From NCBI GenBank assembly GCA_016937345.1, contig JAFGWE010000036.1:1-46825 (forward strand): a stretch of 46,825 nucleotides of DNA, read 5' to 3'. Shown here piece by piece: positions 8,267 to 17,567 of the stretch. The notes beneath the pieces were generated by a model. It did no database searches, was not told the DNA's origin, and saw nothing but the letters and a program-made list of their open reading frames with translations. The stretch comes from Methanomicrobiaceae archaeon (GTDB lineage Archaea > Halobacteriota > Methanomicrobia > Methanomicrobiales > Methanomicrobiaceae). Made by a program: the position numbers and the translations under genes. The first letter of the stretch is position 1, and each line of letters starts with the position of its first letter.

Positions 8267-8641
8267 ATGTGCATTAAAAAAATTGTTTCAACAGGATTTC
8301 TGCTGTTTTTAATATCAGGAGCAGTAATATCTTCAGGATGCATGGGCAATGCACAAAATATTTCCGGAATGAAGAATGAATCAGGCTCAAATGACATGTC
8401 CCGGGAAAATCTGAATATTGATTACGAACTTGTTTTTATGAAAGATATCTTAAATGAGATGAAAAGTCAGGGAAAAGATATCTCATCCCCTCTTGAAACA
8501 TACAGAATTGCACGAATGCAGGCAAAAAACGGCGACATCGACAATTTTAAAAAGTCCCTTTCAGTGTTTTATGAACAGTGCAATACAATCATGGTTGAGA
8601 TACCTGAGAACAGGGTAATTAATAATAAAATAAACCTCTGA
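8267..8641 (+). CDS. Small predicted lipoprotein, function unknown
   Basis: A 124-residue protein from the ATG at 8267; a GTG at 8255 would add four residues. The signal peptide is a hydrophobic run after CIKK and ends at ISSGC, a lipobox, so the mature protein would be anchored outside the membrane. The rest is a charged, mostly helical domain (YELVFMKDILNEMKSQGKD, then ARMQAKNGDIDNFKKSLSVF) with no motif I recognise. Motif copy 3 lies about 90 bases upstream and may be its control site. It is isolated: the next gene is on the other strand and convergent. Confidence 0.6.
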   Translation: MCIKKIVSTGFLLFLISGAVISSGCMGNAQNISGMKNESGSNDMSRENLNIDYELVFMKDILNEMKSQGKDISSPLETYRIARMQAKNGDIDNFKKSLSVFYEQCNTIMVEIPENRVINNKINL

Positions 8642-8765
8642 ATAAAATTTTTCAGAGATAAAAACCTTTAAAATTATTTTTCCCAAAAACGTTCATGAAA
8701 ATATATTTCATACAACTGTTTTCATGTAAGTTAAGAAGTGACTTTCATGTAAAAAACTGAAGGAT

Positions 8766-10871
8766 TCATCCGGTAAGTTTTAAAAGTGCATCCCTTCTCT
8801 TCTTTTCTATCTCTTCCTTTAACATAAAAAGCATCTTCTCATTTATTTCTCCTCCCCGTGCCAGCCTTTCAACTGCCAAAGCCTCCCCGGAAAGAGAAGT
8901 CATCCCTGCAAAATAATCCTGAACCAGGAGAGATAAATCAGGATAAAGCCTGTTGTATTCCTCTATATATTTTAAAGATACATCACGCCTCTCATTATAA
9001 TACTTTATACACTCTTCTGCGGCAGTGCTTTCTACCTGAAGATCCCCGGAAATCTCCGACACTTTTCCGGAGACATGGGCCGAAACAATCATAATTGCGG
9101 CCTCAAAATCATACTGAAGAGTCAGCCTGTTTCTTCGAAAATGCCGGGATATAATCATATCAGGCAAAAACCGATCCAGTATCCCTGAAATACCATTATA
9201 AAGGGATATCATAGCTGAATCGTGTCCGGGCCATTCGGGAGGGATCGCACCTGAGAGGATATCATCATACTTTGAATCAATTATGTGCTCAATCTGGCTG
9301 AATACGGGCTCAGTTATAAAACCCTGTTCATAGAGATCATGATATGCCTGATGCTCAATAGAGAGACTGTAAAGCCAGACTATCTTTCTTTCCGAAGTAA
9401 GATCTTTTCCGTGTTCTCTCCAAAGTGAGGAGATACTTTTTTTGGTATTTATTATCTCCTGATCATAATCTTCAATACAGGAAGTGAGGATTTCATCTGA
9501 TATCCCGGCCTCGGGACCAACTGAGAGAAGCATTTTTTTCCCTTCACTCTTTGCCTCAAGCCTTGCGAAAAGCTCCATTATCTTATCCATAAAAGAGATT
9601 TTTTCAAGGCCGATGCGGGTTGTCAGCCACTTCATAGTCCCGCCGGAGATTATGATTGTAACCAGTGCAACTGCAAGGGTATATGAGATAATAAGATCCC
9701 GGAACTCAAAATCAAGAGGAATACTAAGTGCAAGGGCAAGGGCCACAGCGCCTCTCAGGCCACCCCAGAATATAACCGTCATATCTTTTAATCCGACAGG
9801 CCTGCTGCCTTTCTTTCCGAACATATTCGACAAAGGGATAAGCCCGAAGACAACAACAGCCCTTGCAAAAAAGACAGTCATAATTACAACCAGAAGACCT
9901 GCGAAAAATAGTTTGTCAAAGTTAAAATTACCAAAAAAACCGTACGCCGTAATCCCGACCAGAAAGAAGAGCATGCTGTTTGTGATAAAGCCTGCAAAAT
10001 CCCAGAACTCCTCAAGGCGTTTTGATTCATCCCTTTTAATCTGGTTCTGGACAAACCATCCGAATACAAGTCCCGCACTCACAACTGCAATTACGCCTGA
10101 TACATGAAGATATATCTCACTTACAATAAAAGCTGAGTATGCAATTATTATCGAAAGTGTTGCCTGAACCAGCGGGTTGTTTCTGATATAACTCATCATA
10201 AGAACAAGGACAGCACCTATTGTAAGACCTGTAAGAATCCCTCCGCCAAAGGACAATAATATGTCAATTATGAATTGAGACAGGTTTGAAGCTATATATC
10301 CAAACGGATTAATGCCAATAAACCAGACAGCCAGAAAAAGATTGAACATAACAATCGCGGATGCATCATTAAAAAGGCTTTCACCCTCAACAAGCATTGT
10401 AAGACGTCTTGACACCCCGAGCTCCTTAAAAAGCGATATGACGGCAACAGGGTCGGTTGCTGATATAAGTGCCCCGAATATAAGGGCTGCTGCAAGGTTA
10501 AGAGGAGTTGCCGCATCTGCAATTATGCCAATAATAAAAGCAGATATTATAAGCCCCGGGACTGCCAGGAGGAGAATCGGCCGGATGGTTTTTAAAATAA
10601 CCCTTTTATCGATTTTAAAAGCGGATCTGAATACAAGAGGGGGTAGAAAAACGTAGAATATTATATAAGGGGATACAGTAAAGCCTGAAACTGAACCTGA
10701 AATTTCAAAGAAGCCGGCTAAAAAACCGGCCGCCATACCGATTATGACAAGCCCCACAGTATAGGGAAAATTCAGTTTTTTTAGTGCAACTGCTGATACA
10801 GACACCAAAAAGAGAATTAATATTATTATAATCTCGGTATACACAACAGGCGCTTCAAACAGGATGCCCAC
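8766..10871 (-). CDS. NhaP/CPA1-type Na+/H+ antiporter with long C-terminal domain
   Basis: A 701-residue cation/proton antiporter. The first 430 or so residues hold about 12 membrane segments with the family motifs: FPYTVGLVIIG near 35-45, ATDPVAV at 138-144 (ion-binding Asp140) and EGESLFNDASAIV from 162 (Asp169). It should exchange Na+ for H+ across the cell membrane for pH and salt balance. The last 270 residues are soluble and helical, as in plant SOS1-like and some prokaryotic NhaP proteins, and probably regulate transport. The start is GTG, 15 bases after the thioredoxin reductase gene ends; the ribosome-binding site is poor, so the start is less sure. Confidence 0.92.
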   Translation of the reverse strand: MGILFEAPVVYTEIIIILILFLVSVSAVALKKLNFPYTVGLVIIGMAAGFLAGFFEISGSVSGFTVSPYIIFYVFLPPLVFRSAFKIDKRVILKTIRPILLLAVPGLIISAFIIGIIADAATPLNLAAALIFGALISATDPVAVISLFKELGVSRRLTMLVEGESLFNDASAIVMFNLFLAVWFIGINPFGYIASNLSQFIIDILLSFGGGILTGLTIGAVLVLMMSYIRNNPLVQATLSIIIAYSAFIVSEIYLHVSGVIAVVSAGLVFGWFVQNQIKRDESKRLEEFWDFAGFITNSMLFFLVGITAYGFFGNFNFDKLFFAGLLVVIMTVFFARAVVVFGLIPLSNMFGKKGSRPVGLKDMTVIFWGGLRGAVALALALSIPLDFEFRDLIISYTLAVALVTIIISGGTMKWLTTRIGLEKISFMDKIMELFARLEAKSEGKKMLLSVGPEAGISDEILTSCIEDYDQEIINTKKSISSLWREHGKDLTSERKIVWLYSLSIEHQAYHDLYEQGFITEPVFSQIEHIIDSKYDDILSGAIPPEWPGHDSAMISLYNGISGILDRFLPDMIISRHFRRNRLTLQYDFEAAIMIVSAHVSGKVSEISGDLQVESTAAEECIKYYNERRDVSLKYIEEYNRLYPDLSLLVQDYFAGMTSLSGEALAVERLARGGEINEKMLFMLKEEIEKKRRDALLKLTG

Positions 10872-10886
10872 CCCGGAAAAAACGGA

Positions 10887-12044
10887 CTATTTTTCTTTAT
10901 TCATAATAAAGTCATAAGCGGAAAGTGCTGCCTTTGCCCCCTCACCGGATGCAATTATTACCTGCTTTCCTAAAACATCGGTTACATCGCCAGCTGCAAA
11001 AACACCGGGCCTCTTTGTTTTGCCGTTTTTATCAGTAACAATCTCACCGTTGTTATTAAGCTCAACAAAACCGTCCAAAAACCCGGTATTAGGCAGATTT
11101 CCGGCTGCAAGAAACATTCCGGCAACAAAAAGCTCTTTTTCATCATTTGTATCCCGGTTCTGTATTTTTATTGACTTCAGGGTATTATCCCCCAAGACCT
11201 CAGACACAACATAGTTTGTAAATGTCTGTATGTTAGAAAGCCCCTCATACTGTTTGACATAAATCTCATCAGCCCGTATTTTGCTTCTTACAATAAGATA
11301 CACCTGTTTAGCGATCCGGCTCATCTCAATCGCAGTTGTTAAGGCATGGTTTCCGCCGCCCACTATTGCAATCTCCTTACCCTTAAACAAAGGTCCGTCA
11401 CAGGTTGAGCAGACACTGATTCCCCGGCCCATATATTTCTCCTCATCTTTTATGCCAAGCCACCGCGGTTTGACACCCGATGTTATAATAAGGGCTTTAC
11501 CTGAAAAATTCTGACCGGAGGCTGTACTCACCTTAAAAATCCCGCCGTCTTCCAAAACATCTGACACACTGTCAAGTTCGACTCTTATATTTTCAGATTT
11601 TATCTGCTCCTCAAACTTCTGCATCAGCTCTCCGCCTGTGACAACCCGAAATCCCATGTAGTTTTCAATAGACCAGGATTCAAGTGCCTGACCGCCTATA
11701 TTTTCGGTTACTATCATACATGAGAGCATCTTTCTTGAACAATACATTGCAGCAGTAAGACCGGCAGGGCCGCCTCCTATTATCAGAACATCATAGACAT
11801 CAGGCAGTTTTTCTGTCCCGAAAAGTTCATTTAGGCGCTGTGTATCAAAACCGATTATAACCTCATCATCTATTACGGTTACAGGAACACCATACTGCCC
11901 GGTGAGTTCAACCATCTCCTTTGCAGCATCCACATCCTTTCCGACATCAATATTATTATATGCAACATTGTGCCTCTCCAAAAACGCCTTTAAAAGACGG
12001 CAGTACTGGCAGGCTTTTGTGGAATATACTTTTACTTCAGGCAT
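10887..12044 (-). CDS. Glutaredoxin-thioredoxin reductase fusion
   Basis: A 385-residue fusion. Residues 1-76 are a glutaredoxin-like domain with the active site CQYC (C12, C15) and the cis-proline motif GVPVTVI. Residues about 84-385 are a thioredoxin reductase: FAD-binding IIGGGPAGLTAA from 88, redox motif CSTCD (C212, C215), second nucleotide-binding IVGGGNHALTTA, and the closing AAGDVTD. The reductase should pass electrons from a reduced nucleotide or deazaflavin cofactor to the attached glutaredoxin domain, which then reduces protein disulfides. It follows the rubrerythrin gene by 70 bases on the same strand, which suggests a joint role in peroxide defence. Cofactor preference cannot be told by eye. 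Confidence 0.93.
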   Translation of the reverse strand: MPEVKVYSTKACQYCRLLKAFLERHNVAYNNIDVGKDVDAAKEMVELTGQYGVPVTVIDDEVIIGFDTQRLNELFGTEKLPDVYDVLIIGGGPAGLTAAMYCSRKMLSCMIVTENIGGQALESWSIENYMGFRVVTGGELMQKFEEQIKSENIRVELDSVSDVLEDGGIFKVSTASGQNFSGKALIITSGVKPRWLGIKDEEKYMGRGISVCSTCDGPLFKGKEIAIVGGGNHALTTAIEMSRIAKQVYLIVRSKIRADEIYVKQYEGLSNIQTFTNYVVSEVLGDNTLKSIKIQNRDTNDEKELFVAGMFLAAGNLPNTGFLDGFVELNNNGEIVTDKNGKTKRPGVFAAGDVTDVLGKQVIIASGEGAKAALSAYDFIMNKEK

Positions 12045-12114
12045 AATTACTGCTATAAATGCCGATATTATTTAAATGTCGCCCAAAGTCAAATATTAAA
12101 AATAAAAGAGAGGA

Positions 12115-12615
12115 TTATTCAACTTCCTTAAACATTCTTGCCGGAACACCGCATATCGGGCACTGTGCCGGAACCTCATCAAATTCGATATTACCGCATA
12201 CCGGGCAGAGGAATATCTTTTTTACAGAGAGATCCTCACCCTTTGACACTGCATCAAGCGCCTTCTGATATTTTTTTGCATGAACCTCTTCGGCTTTCAT
12301 TGCATGGGTAAATACGGTCTTTGCCTCAGACTGCCCCTCCTCTTCCGCTTTTTTTATAAAAGAGGGATACATAACCTCATATTCTTCTGTTTCGCCTGAT
12401 ACAGAGCCTTTGAGGTTATCCTCCGTTGTGCCGACCTTCTGCATCACAAACAAAAGCCTCTTTGCATGTATTGCCTCAGCTTCTGAAGCTGCCTTAAAAA
12501 GCTTTGAAACATTTGTAAACCCTTCTGCCGCTGCCTTCTCAGAAAAATTGATGTACTTGCGGTTAGCCTGTGATTCGCCTGCAAAGGCCTCTTTTGCATT
12601 ATCCATTGTTGACAT
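12115..12615 (-). CDS. Rubrerythrin
   Basis: A 166-residue rubrerythrin, a cytoplasmic peroxidase of anaerobes that reduces hydrogen peroxide at a di-iron site. The four-helix part carries the ligand motifs GESQAN (E14), EAEAIH (E47, H50), the ETEEYE region (about 75-80) and KAEEVHAKK (H112). The C-terminal rubredoxin-like domain has CPVCG (C137, C140) and CPICG (C152, C155). I chose the ATG at 12615 because AGAGGTGA lies directly before it; a GTG nine bases upstream is part of that ribosome-binding site. Upstream is a dyad that overlaps the likely TATA box. Downstream is the thioredoxin reductase fusion. Confidence 0.95.
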   Translation of the reverse strand: MSTMDNAKEAFAGESQANRKYINFSEKAAAEGFTNVSKLFKAASEAEAIHAKRLLFVMQKVGTTEDNLKGSVSGETEEYEVMYPSFIKKAEEEGQSEAKTVFTHAMKAEEVHAKKYQKALDAVSKGEDLSVKKIFLCPVCGNIEFDEVPAQCPICGVPARMFKEVE

Positions 12616-12647
12616 TATTTTCACCTCTGTTTTGTATTATCAAAAGT

Positions 12648-12671
12648 AATGATTTTATGATATAAATCATT
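12648..12671 (-). promoter_or_regulatory. Dyad over the rubrerythrin promoter
   Basis: Perfect 8-base inverted repeat AATGATTT-N8-AAATCATT. Read on the minus strand it contains TTTATATC, a fair archaeal TATA box, about 45 bases before the ATG at 12615. A protein bound here would block the TATA box, so this looks like a repressor operator. Inference. Confidence 0.5.
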
Positions 12672-12713
12672 TTAGATGGCAAAATGTTGTTATCTCCTTT
12701 AAAAATTACTTTA

Positions 12714-13961
12714 TTATGTCTCATATAATTCAAGTCTCTTTTTTGCCAGGAAAAACACAGGAATTGAAAGCACTTCCATAATTATGACATAGAAAAAAAG
12801 TGCAGGCATTGAAACAGTATACAAAAATCCTATAATTGTACTCCCGACAAGCCACGATGCTCCGTAAACAGTATTGAATATCCCGTAAACAGTTCCTCTC
12901 TTTGAAACATGGGTATAATCCGCAACCGCGGCTCTTAAAACTGTCTCCTGTATTCCCATTATGCATCCCCAGACTAAAGCCGCAATAATGCATGATGCAT
13001 AATCAGATGAGAATGCCAAAAACGGCATTACAAGTATCATTAAAGGAAGAAATATCAGAATAACAAGCCCTTTTTTATCATAATACCGCCCTGCAAGAAG
13101 TGCCGCCACAGCATCAACACCCATTGCAATAGCGTAAAATAACGGGATCTGTGCATCAGGAACAATTCCTGTGGAGCTGAAATGAAATGCAATTATGGGA
13201 AATGCCACAAAACCGCACATGATAAGAGCAGTAAAAAGACAATATGGAATCAGGCTCTTTAAAGGCGGATGCGTCTCTTTTTGAATTGCATTTTGTTCAT
13301 ATGATACAGGATCAGGAATTTTACTCCTTGTTATTACAAGAGTTGCGATCATCAGAAGAAATGGTATCAATAAAAGGCCGAATCCTTCACGGAAATCCCC
13401 TCTTGTAATAAATATTGCTGTAAATACAAGAGGCCCGATTATTGCGCCTGCCTGATCAAGCGCTTCATGAATGCCAAAACCCCACCCGCGGCCCACTCCG
13501 GATGTTATATTTGAAAGGATGGAGTCTTTTGCAGGCGCCCTTATCCCCTTTCCCATCCTCTCCACAATAAAAAGCATTGCAGCAATCTCCCATGAGCCGG
13601 CAATTGCCAAAAGCGGCACAGCTATCAGCATTCCATAGCCAATAAATATAAGTGCCCAGTAATGCCTTGTGGAATCTGCGATATAGCCGGACAAAAGTCT
13701 TAAGGCATAACCTGAAAATTCACCAAAACCTGCCACTATCCCGACAGTTAATGCCGAAGCACCGAGAATATACAGATAAGGTCCTGTGACACTTCTTGCA
13801 CCTTCATAGATTATATCCCCAAACATTGCCACTATTCCAAAAAGAAAAATCAGATAGTAGCTTTTTTTTCTTGTGAGAATGCCAGGTGATTCCTCTGCCG
13901 TGACAACTTTTACACCATCATTTTTTATTCTGCTAATAATTTCTTCAATGGACTTATCCAT
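12714..13961 (-). CDS. MFS transporter
   Basis: A 415-residue major facilitator superfamily protein with about 12 membrane segments after a 30-residue charged N-terminus. The loop between segments 2 and 3 reads SGYIADSTRHYW in place of the usual G-x3-D-x2-G-R pattern. A repeat of the pattern, AGRYYDKKG, occurs in the second half. Residues FGIHEALDQAGAIIGPL match the segment-5 region of a group of archaeal and bacterial MFS proteins annotated as multidrug or unknown exporters. The substrate cannot be inferred. The upstream region is A/T rich and contains TATTAC-N5-GTAATA at 14003-14019, an inverted repeat that may be its operator. Confidence 0.8.
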   Translation of the reverse strand: MDKSIEEIISRIKNDGVKVVTAEESPGILTRKKSYYLIFLFGIVAMFGDIIYEGARSVTGPYLYILGASALTVGIVAGFGEFSGYALRLLSGYIADSTRHYWALIFIGYGMLIAVPLLAIAGSWEIAAMLFIVERMGKGIRAPAKDSILSNITSGVGRGWGFGIHEALDQAGAIIGPLVFTAIFITRGDFREGFGLLLIPFLLMIATLVITRSKIPDPVSYEQNAIQKETHPPLKSLIPYCLFTALIMCGFVAFPIIAFHFSSTGIVPDAQIPLFYAIAMGVDAVAALLAGRYYDKKGLVILIFLPLMILVMPFLAFSSDYASCIIAALVWGCIMGIQETVLRAAVADYTHVSKRGTVYGIFNTVYGASWLVGSTIIGFLYTVSMPALFFYVIIMEVLSIPVFFLAKKRLELYET

Positions 13962-14170
13962 AATCAGGATTATTAATAATATAAATATTTAAATGCATTG
14001 TTTATTACTATCAGTAATATGGAGGTTGTCAAACATTGCCCTTCACTGATTGGATTTTTATTATTTTATGATTTAAATATTACCACAAAACTTCAGGAAA
14101 AAATTAAATATTCTGGTGGGCTTTTTAAATCCCATTTTTAAGGCTAAATTCGGAGTTAAAATTCCTAAAG

Positions 14171-16057
14171 CTACTCCTCAAGTGTTGAGAGATCTCCCGG
14201 GTCGAGCCCCATCTCCTGTGCCCGTAAAACACGTCTCATAATTTTTCCGCTTCTGGTTTTTGGCAGCGTTTCAACAAACTTTACCTCATATGGCATTGAT
14301 ATCGGCCCGAGTGTCATTCTGACATGATATTTCAGCTCGTTTGCAAGCTTCTCCGACCCCGTGTATCCTTCTGTCAGTATGGCAAAAGCCTTTATCAGGT
14401 TTCCCTTGAGATCATCGGGAATTCCGACAACAGCCGCCTCGGAAACGGCTTTATGTTCAACAAGGGCTGATTCAACCTCTGCTGAGCCGATGTTGTGTCC
14501 GGACACAATAATTACGTCATCGGATCGTCCTATTATCATTATATAGCCGTCTTCATCCTTTACAGCCATATCACCGACAGTATAGCATCCGGGTATATCA
14601 TTCCAGTAATATTCATATCTTGCCCGGTTATTCCATACACCCCTCATCATCGCAGGCCAGGGCGTTTTTATAACAAGTTTTCCATTAACACCCGGTTCTA
14701 CAGGATCTCCGTTTTTATCCACGACATCCGCAACAATGCCGGGGATAGGCTTTCCCACAAAACCGGGCTTCATGGGTTCGCCGACAACTGTTGTCAGCAT
14801 GTGCATCCCGGTCTCGGTCTGCCACCAGGTGTCAACAATCGGAAGTTTTTCCTTGCCTATTACCCTGTAAAACCACTCAAATGCTTCAGGATTTAATGGC
14901 TCTCCAACAGAGCCCAGTATTCTTAAGCTTTCAAGGTTGTATTTGTTCGGCCAGGAATCTCCGAATTTCATAAACATCCTGATTGCTGTAGGAGCAGTGT
15001 ACAGGATAGTGACACCAAAGTCCTCAATAATCTCCCACCAGACTCCAAGATCAGGATAATCCGGAGTTGTCTCAGTGAAAATTATTGTCGCACCGGCTGC
15101 CAGAGGGCCATAAACCACGTAGCTGTGCCCTGTAATCCACCCGGGATCCGCCGTGCACCAGTACACATCGGAATCTTTTATATCGAATATGTACCGGGAG
15201 GTGTAATACGTGCCGACCATATATCCTGCGCAGGTGTGCATAATGCCCTTCGGGGCACCTGTCGTTCCGCTTGTATACAGAATAAATAGCGGGTCTTCCG
15301 CATCCATTATCTCGGGTTCACAGTGGTAACTTTCGCCTTTTACCAGATCATAGTAATCAATTTCCATCTCGGCGTAAAGCTCAATCTCTGGCCGGGCCCT
15401 TCTGTAAACGATTACACGTTCAACCGAAGGTGCGTTTACAATTGCCTTGTCAACAATTCCTTTAAGGTTGATTGTTTTGCCGCGTCTTATGCTCACATCG
15501 GCTGTTATTACAAGTTTTGCCTGGGAATCAACAATTCTCTGATGTAATGACTCCGATCCAAATCCTGCATAAACAATTGTGTGAACAGCACCGATTCTTG
15601 CACATGCAAGAATTGATATTATATGTTCAGGAACAAAAGGCATGTAAAAGCAGATTCGGTCACCTTTTTTGATGCCGAGCTTTTTTAAGCCGTTTGCAAA
15701 CCTCATCGACTCACGGAAAAGCTGACGGTAGGTAAGAAGCCTCTCGGCCCCGTCGTCACCTTTCCAGATTAAGGCAACCTTATTTTTACGGCTGTTGTTT
15801 ACATGCCTGTCGAGACAGTTTTCCGTGATGTTTAACTTCGCACCTGAAAACCATCTGGCATCAGGATAGTTCCACTCCAAAACACTGTCCCACTTCTTGT
15901 TCCATTCAAGTTCGCCGGCTATACCTTCCCAGAATTTTTCCGGGTTTTTTACAGATTCACGGTATACTGTCTCATAATCCCCCATCCACCTGTAATCACG
16001 GTATGAGGAGTCTGGGATATACACCGGAGCATCCATATGATGTTTTTCTTCTGTCAT
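14171..16057 (-). CDS. acs: Acetyl-CoA synthetase, AMP-forming
   Basis: A 628-residue enzyme that activates acetate with ATP and CoA to acetyl-CoA, AMP and pyrophosphate. Seen are the ACS N-terminal domain (FWEGIAGELEWNKKWDSVLE), the P-loop-like YTSGTTGAPKG near 260, the WWQTETG motif, GDMAVKDEDGY, and the C-terminal PKTRSGKIMRR whose lysine (about 605) is catalytic and is the site of acetylation control in bacteria. The length fits the family. In Methanomicrobiales this enzyme supports acetate assimilation rather than methane formation. A ribosome-binding site GGGGGG and a TATA box (16109-16116) lie upstream. The gene stands alone, divergent from radC. Confidence 0.96.
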   Translation of the reverse strand: MTEEKHHMDAPVYIPDSSYRDYRWMGDYETVYRESVKNPEKFWEGIAGELEWNKKWDSVLEWNYPDARWFSGAKLNITENCLDRHVNNSRKNKVALIWKGDDGAERLLTYRQLFRESMRFANGLKKLGIKKGDRICFYMPFVPEHIISILACARIGAVHTIVYAGFGSESLHQRIVDSQAKLVITADVSIRRGKTINLKGIVDKAIVNAPSVERVIVYRRARPEIELYAEMEIDYYDLVKGESYHCEPEIMDAEDPLFILYTSGTTGAPKGIMHTCAGYMVGTYYTSRYIFDIKDSDVYWCTADPGWITGHSYVVYGPLAAGATIIFTETTPDYPDLGVWWEIIEDFGVTILYTAPTAIRMFMKFGDSWPNKYNLESLRILGSVGEPLNPEAFEWFYRVIGKEKLPIVDTWWQTETGMHMLTTVVGEPMKPGFVGKPIPGIVADVVDKNGDPVEPGVNGKLVIKTPWPAMMRGVWNNRARYEYYWNDIPGCYTVGDMAVKDEDGYIMIIGRSDDVIIVSGHNIGSAEVESALVEHKAVSEAAVVGIPDDLKGNLIKAFAILTEGYTGSEKLANELKYHVRMTLGPISMPYEVKFVETLPKTRSGKIMRRVLRAQEMGLDPGDLSTLEE

Positions 16058-16108
16058 CGGTAACCCCCCGTAACATCCGGACTAATTTACATTATTAATC
16101 ATTAACAA

Positions 16109-16116
16109 TTATATAG
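16109..16116 (-). promoter_or_regulatory. TATA box of the acetyl-CoA synthetase gene
   Basis: CTATATAA on the minus strand, centred about 55 bases before the acs ATG. This predicts a start site near 16086 and a leader of about 29 bases that includes the ribosome-binding site. Confidence 0.45.
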
Positions 16117-16261
16117 TTTACGGTCGAAGTTATATTCGTCAATTGCCGATATAATGCCCAATATTATTCATTTTAAAAATCCAGTAGCAAAAAAGCGTTA
16201 AACCTATAAATAATTGAAATAATAACGAAGAACAGGGAATCGGAGAAATATCTGTTGCGTT

Positions 16262-16921
16262 ATGAAAAAAATTAAGGATACACTGGTCCGGGACCGACCG
16301 CGTGAAAAGATTGAAAGGCTTGGTGTAAAAAATCTTAAAAACCGCGAGCTCATTGCCGCAATTATCGGGCGGGGAATTCCGGGAAGAGATGTAAATCTGA
16401 TATCTTCTGATGTTGAGAAAATTCTTGATGAAAAAGAGGGCAGAATAGAGATATCTGATCTTCTGGCGCTTGAAGGAATCGGACTTTCAAAAGCCTCACA
16501 GATTGTTGCCGCATTTGAACTTTCAAGACGGTACTCAAATGAAAAAATAATAAAAGTCACCTGTCCGGAGGATGTTTTGCCGATGGTGGAATTTCTCAGA
16601 CAAAAGAGGCAGGAGTATTTTGTCTGCATCACATTAAACGGCGCAGGCGAGGTGATAAAAGACAGGATAGTAACAGTCGGACTTTTAAATCACAGCCCTG
16701 TACACCCGAGAGAAGTCTTTTCAGATGCAATAACAGACAGGTGTGCATCTGTTATATTTGTACACAACCATCCGTCAGGAAATCCCGAACCTTCCCAACA
16801 GGACACCGATATTACAAAAAGGCTCTGTGAGGCAGGAGAAATTCTTGGAATTGAGGTTTTGGATCATCTTATCGTATCACAAAGAGGTTATGTAAGCTTT
16901 AAAAAAAGAGGGCTCATTTAA
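16262..16921 (+). CDS. radC: RadC-family JAMM protein
   Basis: A 219-residue RadC-type protein of normal length. The N-terminal third contains a helix-hairpin-helix (LLALEGIGLSKASQIVAAFELSRR). The C-terminal two-thirds is a JAMM/MPN metalloprotease-like domain with the ligand motif HNHPSGNPEPSQQD and the upstream EVFSDAI segment. RadC was once linked to DNA repair, but its role in bacteria and archaea is unsettled. It is divergent from acs with 204 bases between, so it has its own promoter. It is convergent with the flavoprotein gene that follows. Confidence 0.93.
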   Translation: MKKIKDTLVRDRPREKIERLGVKNLKNRELIAAIIGRGIPGRDVNLISSDVEKILDEKEGRIEISDLLALEGIGLSKASQIVAAFELSRRYSNEKIIKVTCPEDVLPMVEFLRQKRQEYFVCITLNGAGEVIKDRIVTVGLLNHSPVHPREVFSDAITDRCASVIFVHNHPSGNPEPSQQDTDITKRLCEAGEILGIEVLDHLIVSQRGYVSFKKRGLI

Positions 16922-16940
16922 AAGTCTGATTATGCTGATT

Positions 16941-17561
16941 TCAGGCTTTTATTTCATACTTATCCTTATCAGCGATAATCTGAGTGCACATCTCAAATGA
17001 CTTTTTATATGCTGCATCGGTGATATCAGGCCTCGTCTCAATATCTTTTATATTATCCATATCATTCTGAAGAACCTGTGCATACATCGGACAGTCTATT
17101 ATATCACAGAAAGCCTCCATTGTAAGTTTAACTCCGTCAAAGTCATTTGGAATATTCATACCTCCGATTGACAAAAGAAGTGTTTTTCTCCATTTTTTCT
17201 GCTCTTTTGTGATGAGAGGCTGATGGCGCATATATTTTGCCATAAAATATACCTGAAACCTGTCGATAAATGATTTTAGAGCACCCGGAATTCCCATCGT
17301 CATAACAGGGGCTGCAACAATAAGCCCGTCTGCTGTTTTAAACCGCTTAATGAAAGGTGAAAATTCATCGTTTATCATACAGCCTTCATTTTGTTCACAA
17401 TAGAAATATTCCATGCACGATGAAAATTTAAGCGCTGTCACATCCACTTTGACAACACTGCATCCTGCATCCTCTGCACCCTTTATTGCTTTTTCAAGAA
17501 GTTTTGCGGTATTTCCATCCGGAACCGGACTTCCCATGAGAGCTATAATCTGACAGGTCAT
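16941..17561 (-). CDS. Isf-like flavodoxin-fold protein with altered cysteine motif
   Basis: A 206-residue NAD(P)H-dependent FMN-reductase/flavodoxin-fold protein with the FMN-binding loop GSPVPDGNT at the N-terminus and a VAAPVMTMGIPGALKSFIDR stretch around 88-107. Its cysteines align with the compact cluster motif of iron-sulfur flavoprotein (C-x2-C-x2-C-x5-C), but the second is replaced: C49, Y52, C55, C61. It may thus bind a three-cysteine cluster, a 4Fe-4S cluster with another ligand, or none. The family moves electrons, and Isf reduces oxygen or peroxide in Methanosarcina. It is transcribed divergently from the zinc-ribbon/peroxiredoxin operon, with inverted half-sites between. Confidence 0.82.
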   Translation of the reverse strand: MTCQIIALMGSPVPDGNTAKLLEKAIKGAEDAGCSVVKVDVTALKFSSCMEYFYCEQNEGCMINDEFSPFIKRFKTADGLIVAAPVMTMGIPGALKSFIDRFQVYFMAKYMRHQPLITKEQKKWRKTLLLSIGGMNIPNDFDGVKLTMEAFCDIIDCPMYAQVLQNDMDNIKDIETRPDITDAAYKKSFEMCTQIIADKDKYEIKA

Positions 17562-17567
17562 AATTAA

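Noticed and set aside
9484-10107. 207-residue frame opposite the Na+/H+ antiporter
   Set aside because: It is the antisense shadow of a gene with clear motifs; its own sequence is Ser/Lys/Thr biased without a fold pattern.
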